Positions 8,906 through 18,323 are shown, numbered from the stretch's first letter. The stretch is DNA of 64,000 bases from Microbulbifer sp. A4B17 (GCF_003076275.1 NZ_CP029064.1:4733501-4797500), one strand, 5' to 3'. Numbers and translations are program-made. The notes: generated by a model from the sequence alone, not told the origin.

Positions 8906-9880
8906 ATGAAGCAGAGAGACTTTGAGAATCGCTACCGCGACAGCTGGGAGCAATTAGAAGCCTGGCTGAAAGCGGATCGTAACAAGTCCGAAGTTGCGGC
9001 TCTGGACCTGCCCGTCGCCTACCGAAACCTTTGCCAGCAGCTGGCGATGGCAAAGGAGCGACAATATACCAACCGCCTGATAGACCACCTCAACCAGCTG
9101 GTTATGGCCGCACATCATCGTGTCTACCGCCAGGAGACCTTGCGCCGCAAGGGTTGGTTGCACTATTTGTTGGCGGGTTTTCCCCAAGCTGTACGCGCTA
9201 ACAGCCGGACCGTACTGCTAGCCACCGCTCTGTTCTTAGTGCCGGGGCTAATTTTGGGCATCGGCACTTACAACAACGATGCCCTGGTCTACGCCGTCAT
9301 GTCACCAGACCAGGTTATGGATTTTGAATCCATGTATGACCCGAGCAATCGGGTGCTGGGCCGCGAGCGCGGTTCAGATACCGATCTGTTCATGTTCGGT
9401 TTTTATATCAAGAACAATATTGGCATCGCCTTTCGCACCTTTGCCGGCGGTGTACTTTTTGGCCTGGGGTCAATTTTCTTCCTGGTATTTAACGGCATCT
9501 ATATTGGTGCTGCTTTCGGACATATTACCCGGGTCGGCTTTATTTCGACTTTCTATCCATTCGTGATTGGCCACGGCGCCTTTGAGTTAACTGCCATCGT
9601 TTTAGCTGGTGCGGCGGGACTGATATTGGGACGCTCACTCGTCGACCCGGGTCAACACCAGCGTACAGTGGCACTGCGCCTGGCCGCGGTGGAGGCAATG
9701 AAAATCATGTACGGTACTTTCCTGATGTTGGTGATTGCCGCCTTCCTCGAGGCCTTCTGGTCTTCTAGTGCCAGTACTCCAATTGCGATCAAGCTCGGGG
9801 TAGGCGCCCTGTTTTGGGTGCTGGTCTTTGCGTACTTTATCCTGGCGGGGCGCAGGGAGGACGCAAACCATGCAAATTAA
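8906..9880 (+). CDS. Stage II sporulation protein M-like (SpoIIM/DUF95) membrane protein
   Basis: 324 residues. A soluble alpha-helical N-terminus (1-95) is followed by about five membrane helices. The family landmark FYIKNNIGIAFRTFAGGVLFGLGS is at about 167-190, and a GHGAFELTAIVLAGAAGLILG motif follows at about 218-240. This is not a sporulation gene here; the family is widespread in non-sporulating bacteria beside MoxR and DUF58 genes. It starts 12 bases after the RDD gene and its end overlaps the DUF4129 gene by 11 bases, indicating one translationally coupled operon. Confidence 0.92.
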   Translation: MKQRDFENRYRDSWEQLEAWLKADRNKSEVAALDLPVAYRNLCQQLAMAKERQYTNRLIDHLNQLVMAAHHRVYRQETLRRKGWLHYLLAGFPQAVRANSRTVLLATALFLVPGLILGIGTYNNDALVYAVMSPDQVMDFESMYDPSNRVLGRERGSDTDLFMFGFYIKNNIGIAFRTFAGGVLFGLGSIFFLVFNGIYIGAAFGHITRVGFISTFYPFVIGHGAFELTAIVLAGAAGLILGRSLVDPGQHQRTVALRLAAVEAMKIMYGTFLMLVIAAFLEAFWSSSASTPIAIKLGVGALFWVLVFAYFILAGRREDANHAN

Positions 9881-11450
9881 GAATCTGGCCGTGCGCGCCC
9901 GCTTGCGCTCCCCCTGGGAGTCTGTCGATCTCGGCATCGCCCTGGCACGAAAGTACTGGTGGCAGCTTTTTATGGTCTACCTGTTGCCCTCAGCGCCACT
10001 ATTTGCCCTGTGTTATTGGCTGTTTCCAGAGTCACCGATGCTCTCCATCTTATTTATCTGGTGGCTGAAACCGGTATTTGATCGGCTGCCCCTGTTTATG
10101 ATCAGCCGCGCATTATTTGGCTCACCGGTATCCGTTGGCACGGCCTTGAAGCATTTCTTCAGCCAGAATCGTCGCGACTGGTTTTTGTGGCTCACTTTCC
10201 GTCGGCTGAGCCCCACGCGCTCTTTTGATATGCCTGTCACTGTACTGGAACAGTCCACGGGCAAAGCCCGCTCCTCGCGTATCGGAGTACTACATCGCAA
10301 ACACTCCGGTGCAGCTACCTGGCTGACGATTACGCTTTACCATATTGAGATGTTCCTCCTCGCTGCATTGTCGGTGATGGCATTTCTGTTTATCCCTGAG
10401 CAGTATTCCGGTGGGATCGATTGGATGCCTCTGCTCCTTGGGGATACTCAATGGTTAGAGTGGATATACAACGGGCTTTACCTGTTTGTTATGGCGGTTG
10501 TTGCCCCCTTCTATATCGTCAGTGGGTTTTGTCTCTACATCGGCCGCCGCATCGAACTGGAAGGCTGGGATATTGAAATTCAATTCCGAGATCTGCTTGA
10601 AAACCAACAGCACAAAAAGGAATCCCGCCGTAGAAATAATCCCGGTGCCACCACTTTGGTTCTACTTTGCAGCCTTATCTTAATGGCGGTATTACCCGCA
10701 CCGCCTACCAGCGCAGCGCCGGCGGAAACCCCACAGCAAGCCCAGGAACATATTGATGAAATCCTCGCCGGTGAGGACTTTCACCAAATTCAGGAAGTTA
10801 GTGGTTGGCGTAAAAAGGACAAAACAGAAATCGAGTTAGCCGAGGAAAAATTTCCAGATTGGCTGATCGACTTTATTGAATGGCTCTTTGAAAGCAATCC
10901 AGATGAACCCAGGAGTGAATTCAAATGGGGCCCAACAATCGCAAAGATTCTGGAAATTGTGCTGTGGGTAGGAATAGTGTGCGGTCTCGGTTACCTGATC
11001 TGGAGACATCACGAAAAGATTCTTCAGAGCTTACAGTGGCAGGCCAAGCCAAAGAAAAAGCAGCCCGTCCCCGAAACCCTATTCGGCCTGGATGTACGCC
11101 AATCGAGTCTGCCCGATGATGTCTGTGCAGAGGTCATGCGCCTGTGGGTAGAGGGCGATAAGCGAGCCAGTCTGGGACTGCTGTATCGCGCCACTCTTTC
11201 TCACTTGATTGAGGATTTCGAGTTCCATTTCGGCGACCACCTCACCGAAAGCGAATGTGCCCAGCTGGTGCGCACAAGACAACAGGAACCCAAAGAAGAA
11301 CAGCCCCCGGTAAGCCCCACGCTGAGTCATTTTGTACAGGAACTCACCGCAAACTGGCAGCAGCTTGCCTATGCCCACCGACCGCCGCAAGAGGCCCAGG
11401 TAAACACCCTTTGCGGTCAGTGGCAGCAGGAGTTTGGCAATGACCGTTAA
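9870..11450 (+). CDS. DUF4129 domain membrane protein
   Basis: 526 residues from ATG 9870, preceded by GCAGGGAGG; the longer frame from 9828 overlaps the SpoIIM gene more. The N-terminal half has several hydrophobic segments (about 32-55, 65-80, 150-180, 205-230), then a secretion-like hydrophobic stretch near 255-275, an extracytoplasmic section rich in Glu/Lys, another helix at about 365-385, and a C-terminal cytoplasmic DUF4129 domain (LWVEGDKRASLGLLYRATL, about 425-480). DUF4129 is a known partner of MoxR/DUF58 clusters. It overlaps both neighbours, which supports a common complex. Confidence 0.88.
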   Translation: MQIKNLAVRARLRSPWESVDLGIALARKYWWQLFMVYLLPSAPLFALCYWLFPESPMLSILFIWWLKPVFDRLPLFMISRALFGSPVSVGTALKHFFSQNRRDWFLWLTFRRLSPTRSFDMPVTVLEQSTGKARSSRIGVLHRKHSGAATWLTITLYHIEMFLLAALSVMAFLFIPEQYSGGIDWMPLLLGDTQWLEWIYNGLYLFVMAVVAPFYIVSGFCLYIGRRIELEGWDIEIQFRDLLENQQHKKESRRRNNPGATTLVLLCSLILMAVLPAPPTSAAPAETPQQAQEHIDEILAGEDFHQIQEVSGWRKKDKTEIELAEEKFPDWLIDFIEWLFESNPDEPRSEFKWGPTIAKILEIVLWVGIVCGLGYLIWRHHEKILQSLQWQAKPKKKQPVPETLFGLDVRQSSLPDDVCAEVMRLWVEGDKRASLGLLYRATLSHLIEDFEFHFGDHLTESECAQLVRTRQQEPKEEQPPVSPTLSHFVQELTANWQQLAYAHRPPQEAQVNTLCGQWQQEFGNDR

Positions 11451-12747
11451 AAGAATATTGATAAGTGCCCTGGTGCTAGGCTGTGTCGCATTGGTATGGC
11501 TGTTCCTTACCTTCTACGAGCGCTACTCCGAAGAAATCGATATCGGCTGGGGCACAAAAGCCCGGCACAATCCCTACCTGGCCGCCGAGCAATACCTCAC
11601 CGACTTACAGATGAAGCCGCGCCAGGCGGATAATATATCTGTACTCCAAGGCCTAGCCTCCGATGCCACCCTGTTTATCAGTAGCTCCAGCCAGGTCTAT
11701 AACCCCACCAAAGCCCAAGAGCTTATCGGGTGGGTCGAGCGCGGTGGTCACGCTATCGTCGTGGCCTATACCGGCAACTTCGACAGCGACTCCGGACGCA
11801 GTGAAAACCGCGACTGGCTGCTTGAAGCCATGGACGTCTCCATTAAAGAGGGTTACAGCGAGTTCGAACTGCAGCAAACACTGGAACAACTTCTCGGGGA
11901 GGATGCCGTACTCGAACCTGAGCAGAACCCCGCCGATGCCATGCGCGAGCACAATCGTAAAATTGACGAAGGCGAGCCGGAAGAGGAACCCGAAGAGGAG
12001 CCATCCCGCAACCCAGTTGTGCCAGAGGAAGACCTGATAACTCTACCTGTTGAGGGTAATAGTGGGATACAGCTATATCTAGACCCCAGCCACCTGCTCT
12101 ATCACCCGGCGTTCAACGACGAGACTTACGATAATGGGCCTGTTTTCTGGGCAAAAATATCCCGCGACGACAGCGGAGTACCATTTATGCAGTTCGAGCG
12201 CGGCAATGGTGTGATAACCCTGATGACAGACAGTACCCTATGGCAATCCCAGCGTATCGGCCACTTCGATCACGCCTATTTCTTACAGTTGCTGGCCGGT
12301 GAAGGAGAGTTTATCTTTCTCACCCGCCCCCGCTTTGAATCCCTTTCTAAGGTTGCTCGTCAATATGCCGCAGAGTTTTTTCTCGCCGGCGCACTGGCCT
12401 TACTCGCTTGGCTATTACTACACGGACGCCGCTTCGGCCCATTGCAGCCGGAGCCGGAAGTGTCCCGCCGTTCGCTGTTAGAGCACATCTCCGCCTGCGG
12501 CCACTACTACTGGCAGGACGATCAATGTGAAGCCCTGCTGCGCGGCTACCGTCAAGAGCTCCTACGGCGCCTTGACGCCACCCATATCGACGCCACTAAA
12601 AAGCGCAAGCTGTGCGACAAGCTCTGTGCCCCCACAGGCATGGATGAACGTCTAGTAGTGGAAACCCTGTGGGGCAAGCCCCCTACTACTGAAGAAACAT
12701 TTACTGAACACATGCGTAATCTGCAGCGAATTGAGGCAGTCCTATGA
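11440..12747 (+). CDS. DUF4350 domain-containing membrane protein
   Basis: 435 residues from ATG 11440, which has AGGAG about eight bases upstream; a TTG two codons earlier is less likely. One membrane helix (about 6-26) leads to an extracytoplasmic domain resembling DUF4350: NPYLAAEQYL then LFISSSSQ and a GGHAIVVAYTG strand. A Glu/Pro-rich insert (about 175-195, EEEPEEEPSRNP) is unusual-looking but may be a flexible loop. A second helix near 308-326 is followed by a cytoplasmic tail. It overlaps DUF4129 by 11 bases and the MoxR gene by 4. Function unknown; probably a subunit of the MoxR-DUF58 envelope system. Confidence 0.85.
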   Translation: MTVKRILISALVLGCVALVWLFLTFYERYSEEIDIGWGTKARHNPYLAAEQYLTDLQMKPRQADNISVLQGLASDATLFISSSSQVYNPTKAQELIGWVERGGHAIVVAYTGNFDSDSGRSENRDWLLEAMDVSIKEGYSEFELQQTLEQLLGEDAVLEPEQNPADAMREHNRKIDEGEPEEEPEEEPSRNPVVPEEDLITLPVEGNSGIQLYLDPSHLLYHPAFNDETYDNGPVFWAKISRDDSGVPFMQFERGNGVITLMTDSTLWQSQRIGHFDHAYFLQLLAGEGEFIFLTRPRFESLSKVARQYAAEFFLAGALALLAWLLLHGRRFGPLQPEPEVSRRSLLEHISACGHYYWQDDQCEALLRGYRQELLRRLDATHIDATKKRKLCDKLCAPTGMDERLVVETLWGKPPTTEETFTEHMRNLQRIEAVL

Positions 12748-13748
12748 GCGAGACCACTCTTCAACCGGAACAACAAACCGCGAGCCCATCACCTGACTGG
12801 CAGGCAGCATCCGCCAGGCTGCAGCTGCTGCGCAACAATATTAATCGACTGTTGATTGGCCAGGAACAGGTGGTCGACCAGGTAGTGGTAGCACTGTTGG
12901 CTTCCGGCCACGTACTGCTGGAAGGCGTGCCCGGCCTCGGTAAAACCCTGCTGGTGCGCACCCTGGCCAACTGTTTTGGCGGTAATTTCCGCCGCATCCA
13001 GTTTACCCCAGACCTGATGCCCGCCGACGTCACTGGCCACGCCATGTACAACATGGGGGAGAGTCGCTTTGAAGTGCGTCGCGGACCGGTATTTACCAAC
13101 CTGCTGCTGGCGGATGAAATCAACCGCGCCCCCGCCAAAACCCAGGCCGCCCTGCTGGAAGTGATGCAGGAAAAGCAGGTCACCATCGACGGCCAGGCAC
13201 TGAAAGTACCCAGCCCGTTTATGGTGCTCGCCACCCAGAACCCCATTGAGCAGGAGGGTACCTACCCGCTGCCAGAGGCGGAGCTTGACCGCTTCCTGCT
13301 GAAAATCCTGATCGATTATCCCAGCCTTGATGCGGAACTGAAATTAGCCGCGGCCGCCAGCAGTGGCCGCATTGAGCGCAGCCTGCAGGAGAAGCTGTCG
13401 GGGGAGATTACTGTCGAGGAGTTGCAGCAACTTCAAGCCCTGGTGCCCCAGGTGGGCCTCGACGAGCAGGTATTGAATTACGCCGTGCGCCTGGTGCGTG
13501 CCACCCGTCAATCGCCACAGCTGCGCAGTCCCGCCGGCCCCCGCGCCAGTATCGGCCTGCTACAGGCCGCTCGCGCCAATGCCCTGTTACAGGGACGAGA
13601 ATTCGTATTGCCAGATGACATCAAAGCCATGGCAATCCCGGTGATGCGCCACCGTATCGGCCTGTCACCGGATATGGAAATTGACGGTGAAACTGCCGAT
13701 ACCGCCCTGGCGATGATTATCGACAGCGTAGAGGCGCCGCGACTGTGA
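12744..13748 (+). CDS. MoxR family AAA+ ATPase
   Basis: 334 residues, typical. Walker A GVPGLGKT (about 59-66), Walker B LLADEINRAPAKTQAALLEVMQE (about 119-141), sensor 1 LATQNPIEQEGTYPLPEAE (about 160-178), and a C-terminal lid with an SPAGPRASIGLLQAARA motif. MoxR ATPases are chaperones that activate or insert metals into von Willebrand-type partner proteins; the DUF58 protein encoded next is the expected partner. The gene overlaps its upstream neighbour by 4 bases (ATGA-type junction) and its downstream neighbour by 4, so coupling is tight. Confidence 0.96.
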   Translation: MSETTLQPEQQTASPSPDWQAASARLQLLRNNINRLLIGQEQVVDQVVVALLASGHVLLEGVPGLGKTLLVRTLANCFGGNFRRIQFTPDLMPADVTGHAMYNMGESRFEVRRGPVFTNLLLADEINRAPAKTQAALLEVMQEKQVTIDGQALKVPSPFMVLATQNPIEQEGTYPLPEAELDRFLLKILIDYPSLDAELKLAAAASSGRIERSLQEKLSGEITVEELQQLQALVPQVGLDEQVLNYAVRLVRATRQSPQLRSPAGPRASIGLLQAARANALLQGREFVLPDDIKAMAIPVMRHRIGLSPDMEIDGETADTALAMIIDSVEAPRL

Positions 13749-15142
13749 CACAGACTGTAGCTGCGGCCGAGCAGCAGGCAGTACCAGCAAAAAGCGGTCG
13801 TACCGGCCCAAGCCCGCGCCTGGTAAAACTGCTCGGCTACTGGTGCCTGGCCTCCCTGGCAATTACAGCAGCGCGAATCTGGATTCCGCAAACCAGCTCA
13901 TTTATCGGCAACCTTTGGTGGGGAGCGAGTGCCCTGCTAATCGGTGCCGCCCTGCTGGACTTTCTCACCGGCTATCGGGTAACCGGCCTGCAGGGGCTGC
14001 GGCGACTGCCTGGCAACCTGGCTCTGGGCGTACGCAATACTGCACGGCTAAAACTGCGCAATACCAGCCCGCGCCCCCTGTTACTCCAGGTTTCGGACTC
14101 GATCCCACAGCAACTGGGATCGACAGGGCTGCCGCGCTCAGCACAGCTCAACCCCGACCAGGAAATCACCATCGAGTACGACCTGGTACCCCGCCGCCGA
14201 GGCAGCGCCTCTTTCGGACGAATCGAGGTGCTGGCCAACTCTCCCTGGGGACTCTGGCAGACAAGGGTATGGCTGGGAAAGGAGCAGACCGTAAAGGTCT
14301 ACCCCAATTTTCTCGGCATTTCATCACTGCAGTCACTCTCCACCGAGCAGAGCTTGCGCCTGATGGGATTACACCAGCAACAGCGACGCGGTGAGGGCAT
14401 GGACTTCCGTCAGTTGCGGGAATACCGCCAGGGCGACAGCCAGCGACAGGTGGATTGGCGCGCAAGTTCGCGACTGCGCAAACTGATCAGCCGCGAATAC
14501 CAGGATGAGCGCGACCAGGAAATTATCTATATGCTGGATTGCGGCCGTCGGATGCGCGCTAAAGACGGCGAACTGAGCCACTTCGACCACGCGCTAAACG
14601 GCCTGTTGCTTTCCGCTTATGTTGCCATCAAACAAGGCGACGCGGTCGGCTTGCAAGCATTTGCTGCTGCACAAGAGAGCAGTGGTGGACAACTGCCGCC
14701 GGTGAAAGGGGAAAGCGCTATCAACCTGCTGTTGAATAACGTTTACGATCTTCACTCCGGCACCAGCAGTGCCGATTACACTGGCGCCGCACAACATCTG
14801 ATGGCCCACCACAAGCGCCGCGCCCTGGTAATCCTGATTACCAACTTGCGCGATGAAGACAGTGACGAGCTGCTCGCCGCAATCAAATTGCTGTCACGCA
14901 ATCACCTGGTGATGATTGCCAGTCTGCGGGAGACCTCCGTGGACAAATTGTTAAAGCAACCAATCCAGAACTTCGACAATGCGATAAACGGTGCCGCAGC
15001 GAGAGACTTCCTGCGTCGTCGGGAGCAACTACTCCAGCATTTGCAGGCGCACAATGTCATAGTGGTGGACTCAAGACCGGAGCTTTTGCACCAGTCCCTG
15101 GTGGAAGCCTACTGGCGCCTGAAGCGCAGTGGCAGAATCTGA
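13745..15142 (+). CDS. DUF58 domain-containing protein (GTG start)
   Basis: 465 residues. Two N-terminal membrane helices (about 30-47 and 52-72) precede a beta-rich section and the DUF58 signature GMDFRQLREYRQGDSQRQVD (about 219-238) followed by WRASSR. The C-terminal part resembles a von Willebrand A fold, but the place of the metal-binding DxSxS motif reads DCGRRM, so the usual MIDAS serines appear absent. DUF58 proteins are the standard partners of MoxR ATPases. The GTG start overlaps the moxR-like stop by 4 bases. A hairpin at 15163-15187 ends the operon. Confidence 0.93.
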   Translation: MTQTVAAAEQQAVPAKSGRTGPSPRLVKLLGYWCLASLAITAARIWIPQTSSFIGNLWWGASALLIGAALLDFLTGYRVTGLQGLRRLPGNLALGVRNTARLKLRNTSPRPLLLQVSDSIPQQLGSTGLPRSAQLNPDQEITIEYDLVPRRRGSASFGRIEVLANSPWGLWQTRVWLGKEQTVKVYPNFLGISSLQSLSTEQSLRLMGLHQQQRRGEGMDFRQLREYRQGDSQRQVDWRASSRLRKLISREYQDERDQEIIYMLDCGRRMRAKDGELSHFDHALNGLLLSAYVAIKQGDAVGLQAFAAAQESSGGQLPPVKGESAINLLLNNVYDLHSGTSSADYTGAAQHLMAHHKRRALVILITNLRDEDSDELLAAIKLLSRNHLVMIASLRETSVDKLLKQPIQNFDNAINGAAARDFLRRREQLLQHLQAHNVIVVDSRPELLHQSLVEAYWRLKRSGRI

Positions 15143-15162
15143 TCCCAGCAGGTTTACCGAAC

Positions 15163-15187
15163 GGGGATTCTTCGAATCCCCTCTTTT
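15163..15187 (+). terminator. Terminator of RDD-DUF58 operon
   Basis: Perfect 8-bp stem GGGGATTC / GAATCCCC with a 3-base loop, followed by TCTTTT, 20 bases after the DUF58 stop. The arm could be mistaken for a tRNA T-arm, but no other tRNA part is present. Confidence 0.75.
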
Positions 15188-15303
15188 CAAACCCTCTCTC
15201 CTACCTCTCCCTACCCGCGATACTCCTGGACTGCCTGGGAACTCTCCCCGACTCCAAGAATCTGTTATTAAGCGCATTATCTACCGGAGCCATTATCGCC
15301 CGG

Positions 15304-15322
15304 GAAAATTAAATTAATTTTC
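15304..15322. promoter_or_regulatory. AT-rich palindrome upstream of copper locus
   Basis: GAAAATTAA-A-TTAATTTTC is a perfect inverted repeat with one central base. A second, shorter near-palindrome GGAATTAATTTCC lies 18 bases downstream and shares the AATTAATTT core. The pair could be a regulator site for the copper genes, but AT-rich palindromes occur by chance. Confidence 0.35.
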
Positions 15323-15503
15323 AGAGAGCGCTAGGGAAAAGGAATTAATTTCCAACCAAACCTGATAGAGCTCAATTTACCTCACGCTAGTTCGCAAAAG
15401 TTATCTTGTGGCAGTGGCACTTTGCTGTATCACCAGTTAACCTCTTGTTACTCACCGCCGGGTATTTAAAATGGGCCCCGGCAAAATACAGACCATCTTA
15501 TTT

Positions 15504-15938
15504 ATGAGCGGTAAGCGCACCATCCAATACTGTTCCCGTCTGTCCCAGTGGCAGGCGCTGTTGCTATTGCTGGTATTTCTCAGTGCGCGCGGTCTGGTTC
15601 CTGCGGGTTTTATGCCTGCAGAATTTGCAGCGGGAACGCCCTATGGGCTCTGCCATGGCGATAGTCGCAGCGCATTATTGCTCAATGCCCTCAGTGCGCA
15701 TTCCCACAGCGATCATCACGGCGACCACTCTTCAAGCCACAATCACGATACGCTAACCGCGCACTCGTTTGCCGATAACCACTGTAATTTCTCCGCCGCT
15801 GCCAGTATTGCCAGCGCACCATCTACAGAACTGGAAATAGTCCTATCCGGTTTTACTCAACCGACTTCTTATCCGGCTTTTTTTCGCGTTATCTCTAACG
15901 CTTACAGCCGCCCACTGATTCGCGCGCCCCCGGTTTAA
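15504..15938 (+). CDS. His-rich small membrane or exported protein (DUF2946-like), copper-linked
   Basis: 144 residues from ATG 15504; an ATG at 15471 would add 11 residues. Neither has a clear Shine-Dalgarno. A single hydrophobic segment (about 15-30) ends in GLVPAGFMPAEF, which recalls the start of DUF2946 proteins, followed by CHGD and a His-rich stretch HSHSDHHGDHSSSHNHD (about 65-81) likely to bind metal. It lies about 200 bases before a TonB-dependent copper receptor, and DUF2946 genes are often found beside that receptor. A periplasmic copper-handling role is likely but inferred. Confidence 0.7.
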   Translation: MSGKRTIQYCSRLSQWQALLLLLVFLSARGLVPAGFMPAEFAAGTPYGLCHGDSRSALLLNALSAHSHSDHHGDHSSSHNHDTLTAHSFADNHCNFSAAASIASAPSTELEIVLSGFTQPTSYPAFFRVISNAYSRPLIRAPPV

Positions 15939-16140
15939 TTCCTTTTTTATTCCAACATCATCCCTCCGCAGCTCGCTGTGGAGCGCAAGTCTCATTGCTG
16001 TCTTAATATTTTCAGCGCTTTGAGCCTTGCCAAAATACGACCACTTTTTCAGGTGGGGATATGTCGCGTGCGCCAAATATTACCCAGGCCTGCGCGCTTA
16101 CTGCTGCGTGCCCGAAACGCCAGCGAAAAGGATTGAAACC

Positions 16141-18294
16141 ATGCACCAGAGCAACAACACAAAAATTTTTTTGAAGAAACCTCTCAGTCTGGCACTTGCT
16201 GCCTGCTGTACCTTTTCAGCACACCTCGCGGCGGAAGAATCCGAAGAGTCAGAATCACTAAAAGACAGTGACATGGAGCAAATGGTAGTCACCGGAGTAA
16301 AAACTGAACTGCCTCTCAACCTGGTAACCGATCCGAAAAAACCCCGTCAGCCATTGCCGGCCAATGATGGTGCCGACTACTTGAAAACCATTCCGGGATT
16401 CTCCGTAGTGCGCAAAGGCGGTACCAGTGGCGACCCGATGCTCCGTGGTATGGGGGGATCGCGCCTGGGGATGGTAGTGGATGGAGAAACAATGGCGGGT
16501 GGTTGTCCCAGCCGAATGGACCCACCTACAGCCTATATTTTTCCCGAGGCAATGGACGAAATTGAAGTTATTAAAGGGCCACAGAGCGTCCTCTATGGCC
16601 CGGGAAATTCCGCCGGCGTAGTTGTATTTAATCAGCAGCAGGAACGCCCCACTGAAAGCGACTGGAATATGCATGCGAGCCTGCTCGGCGCCAGTGCCGA
16701 GCGTCGCGATGGTCTATTCGATATCTCCTATAGTTCGCCGCAGTTTTCTATCCGTAGCTCCTCGACCTCGGCATCTGCGGACGACTACGAAGACGGGGAT
16801 GGCAATGAGGTAAATTCCAGTTATGAGCGCTGGAGCAGCCAGGTCAATTTAGCCTGGACACCCAGCGACGATACACGGGTCGAGTTTGATACTGCATTTA
16901 GCGATGGTGAAGCTGCCTATGCAGATCGGGGAGTCGACGGTTCCAAGTTTGCCCGTGAGAGCCACAAAGCTAAATATTTCCGCAGCAATATCACTAGCTG
17001 GCTCGACTCAATTGAGCTCCAGGCCTACTACAACTATATCGACCACATCATGGATAACTACAGCCTGCGCGAGCTATCCAGCACCGCTACCCCCATGGTC
17101 ATGAATCTCGATAGTGAGACCACAGGTTTCAAGATGGCTCTGGTGTTTACGCCTATGGACGATGTGGAATTGACCAGTGGAATTGATGCCCGGGAAAATC
17201 GCCACACCGGCCGTTCGACCATGAACCAGTCCACCATGGACTACCGGGATATGGAGCGAGAGGCCGATGCCGAGTTTAACCAGCTGGGGTTATTTTCTGA
17301 GGTCAGCTGGCAGGTCGCAGCCAATCAGCGCTGGATCGCCGGTGCACGAATGGATGATTGGGAAGTAAAAGACCTTCGCGATGAAGTTGCTCTATCTATG
17401 ATGTCCTCAGTGGATAACCCCACTGCGGGAGAAACTCGCTCAGAGCTATTGAGCAGCGGCTTCCTGCGCTATGAATATGGTCTCGAGAGCGGCCCCAATA
17501 GTTCTGCCACACTCTTTGCTGGACTCGGCTACACCGAGCGCTTCCCCGATTATTGGGAAATTTTCTCCTATGAGACAGCAGACTCTTACAGCGCACTGGA
17601 TATCGAATCTGAAAAGACCACCCAGCTGGATATCGGCTATATCTATCGCGGTGAAAAACTCTCCGCCAGTGTCTCCGGATTCGTCAATCAGATTGATGAC
17701 TACCTGATGATTGAAACGGATTACGAAAAAGCGGCAGTAATGAGTAGCATGGATTCTATGGGTAGTATGAATATGGATGGTATGGACTCCTCCGATACTC
17801 GCACTACCTCCATTGTCAGAAACATCCAGGCGCGCTCCTGGGGTTTGGAGTTTGACTCCTCATATCAGCTCAACGAGCAGTGGCGCACTGAATTCACCGT
17901 AACATCTGTTCGCGGTGCCAACGAAACCGATGGCACTACCCTTGCACAACTGCCTCCTTTAGAGGGCCGCCTGGGACTCTACTATGAACAGGCACAGTGG
18001 TCAGCAGGTGTTTTATGGCGCGCTATCGCAAGCCAGGACCGAGTGGATATCGGCAAAGGCAATATTGTTGGTCAGGATATTGGTGCAACCGACTCTGCCA
18101 ACGTCGTTTCCATCAATGCCGGCTGGAAACCCAGTAAAAGTGTACTGGTAACTACCGGTATCGATAACCTATTCGATGAGACTTACGCTGAACATATCAG
18201 TCGCTCTGGAGCCAATATTATTGGTTTCGATCAGTTGACTCGGGTTAACGAACCGGGACGCACCTTCTGGCTGAAAGCCATTTATCGAATTTAA
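16141..18294 (+). CDS. TonB-dependent copper receptor (OprC/NosA-like)
   Basis: 717 residues from ATG 16141, which has AAAAGGA upstream and begins a good signal peptide (to about residue 28); the frame from 16027 adds non-signal-like sequence. The plug domain has GADYLKTIPGFSVVRKGG and MLRGMGGSRLGMVVDGET, then GGCPSRMDPPTAYIFPEAMD, a signature of the copper receptor group, and VIKGPQSVLYGPGNSAG. A Met-rich loop (about 533-552: MSSMDSMGSMNMDGMD) fits Cu binding. The C-terminus ends in YRI like many barrels. It imports copper, energised by TonB. A His-rich small gene precedes it and a strong terminator follows. Confidence 0.93.
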   Translation: MHQSNNTKIFLKKPLSLALAACCTFSAHLAAEESEESESLKDSDMEQMVVTGVKTELPLNLVTDPKKPRQPLPANDGADYLKTIPGFSVVRKGGTSGDPMLRGMGGSRLGMVVDGETMAGGCPSRMDPPTAYIFPEAMDEIEVIKGPQSVLYGPGNSAGVVVFNQQQERPTESDWNMHASLLGASAERRDGLFDISYSSPQFSIRSSSTSASADDYEDGDGNEVNSSYERWSSQVNLAWTPSDDTRVEFDTAFSDGEAAYADRGVDGSKFARESHKAKYFRSNITSWLDSIELQAYYNYIDHIMDNYSLRELSSTATPMVMNLDSETTGFKMALVFTPMDDVELTSGIDARENRHTGRSTMNQSTMDYRDMEREADAEFNQLGLFSEVSWQVAANQRWIAGARMDDWEVKDLRDEVALSMMSSVDNPTAGETRSELLSSGFLRYEYGLESGPNSSATLFAGLGYTERFPDYWEIFSYETADSYSALDIESEKTTQLDIGYIYRGEKLSASVSGFVNQIDDYLMIETDYEKAAVMSSMDSMGSMNMDGMDSSDTRTTSIVRNIQARSWGLEFDSSYQLNEQWRTEFTVTSVRGANETDGTTLAQLPPLEGRLGLYYEQAQWSAGVLWRAIASQDRVDIGKGNIVGQDIGATDSANVVSINAGWKPSKSVLVTTGIDNLFDETYAEHISRSGANIIGFDQLTRVNEPGRTFWLKAIYRI

Positions 18295-18302
18295 AAGCTA
18301 TT

Positions 18303-18323
18303 GGGGCCCCAGGGCCCCTTTTT
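18303..18323 (+). terminator. Terminator of copper receptor gene
   Basis: GGGGCCC / GGGCCCC inverted repeat followed by five T, eight bases after the receptor stop codon. Confidence 0.85.

Larger units (their letters stand above)
15143..15503. other. Intergenic region before copper genes
   Basis: About 360 bases without a gene. It holds the terminator at 15163-15187, a perfect 9+1+9 AT-rich palindrome at 15304-15322 and a related near-palindrome at 15341-15353. The copper-gene promoter is expected here, but I could not identify convincing -35/-10 boxes or a CueR-type spacer. Confidence 0.6.

Noticed and set aside
15163..15187. Possible tRNA T-arm
   Set aside because: Loop and stem do not fit a tRNA and no acceptor, D or anticodon arms are nearby; it is a terminator.
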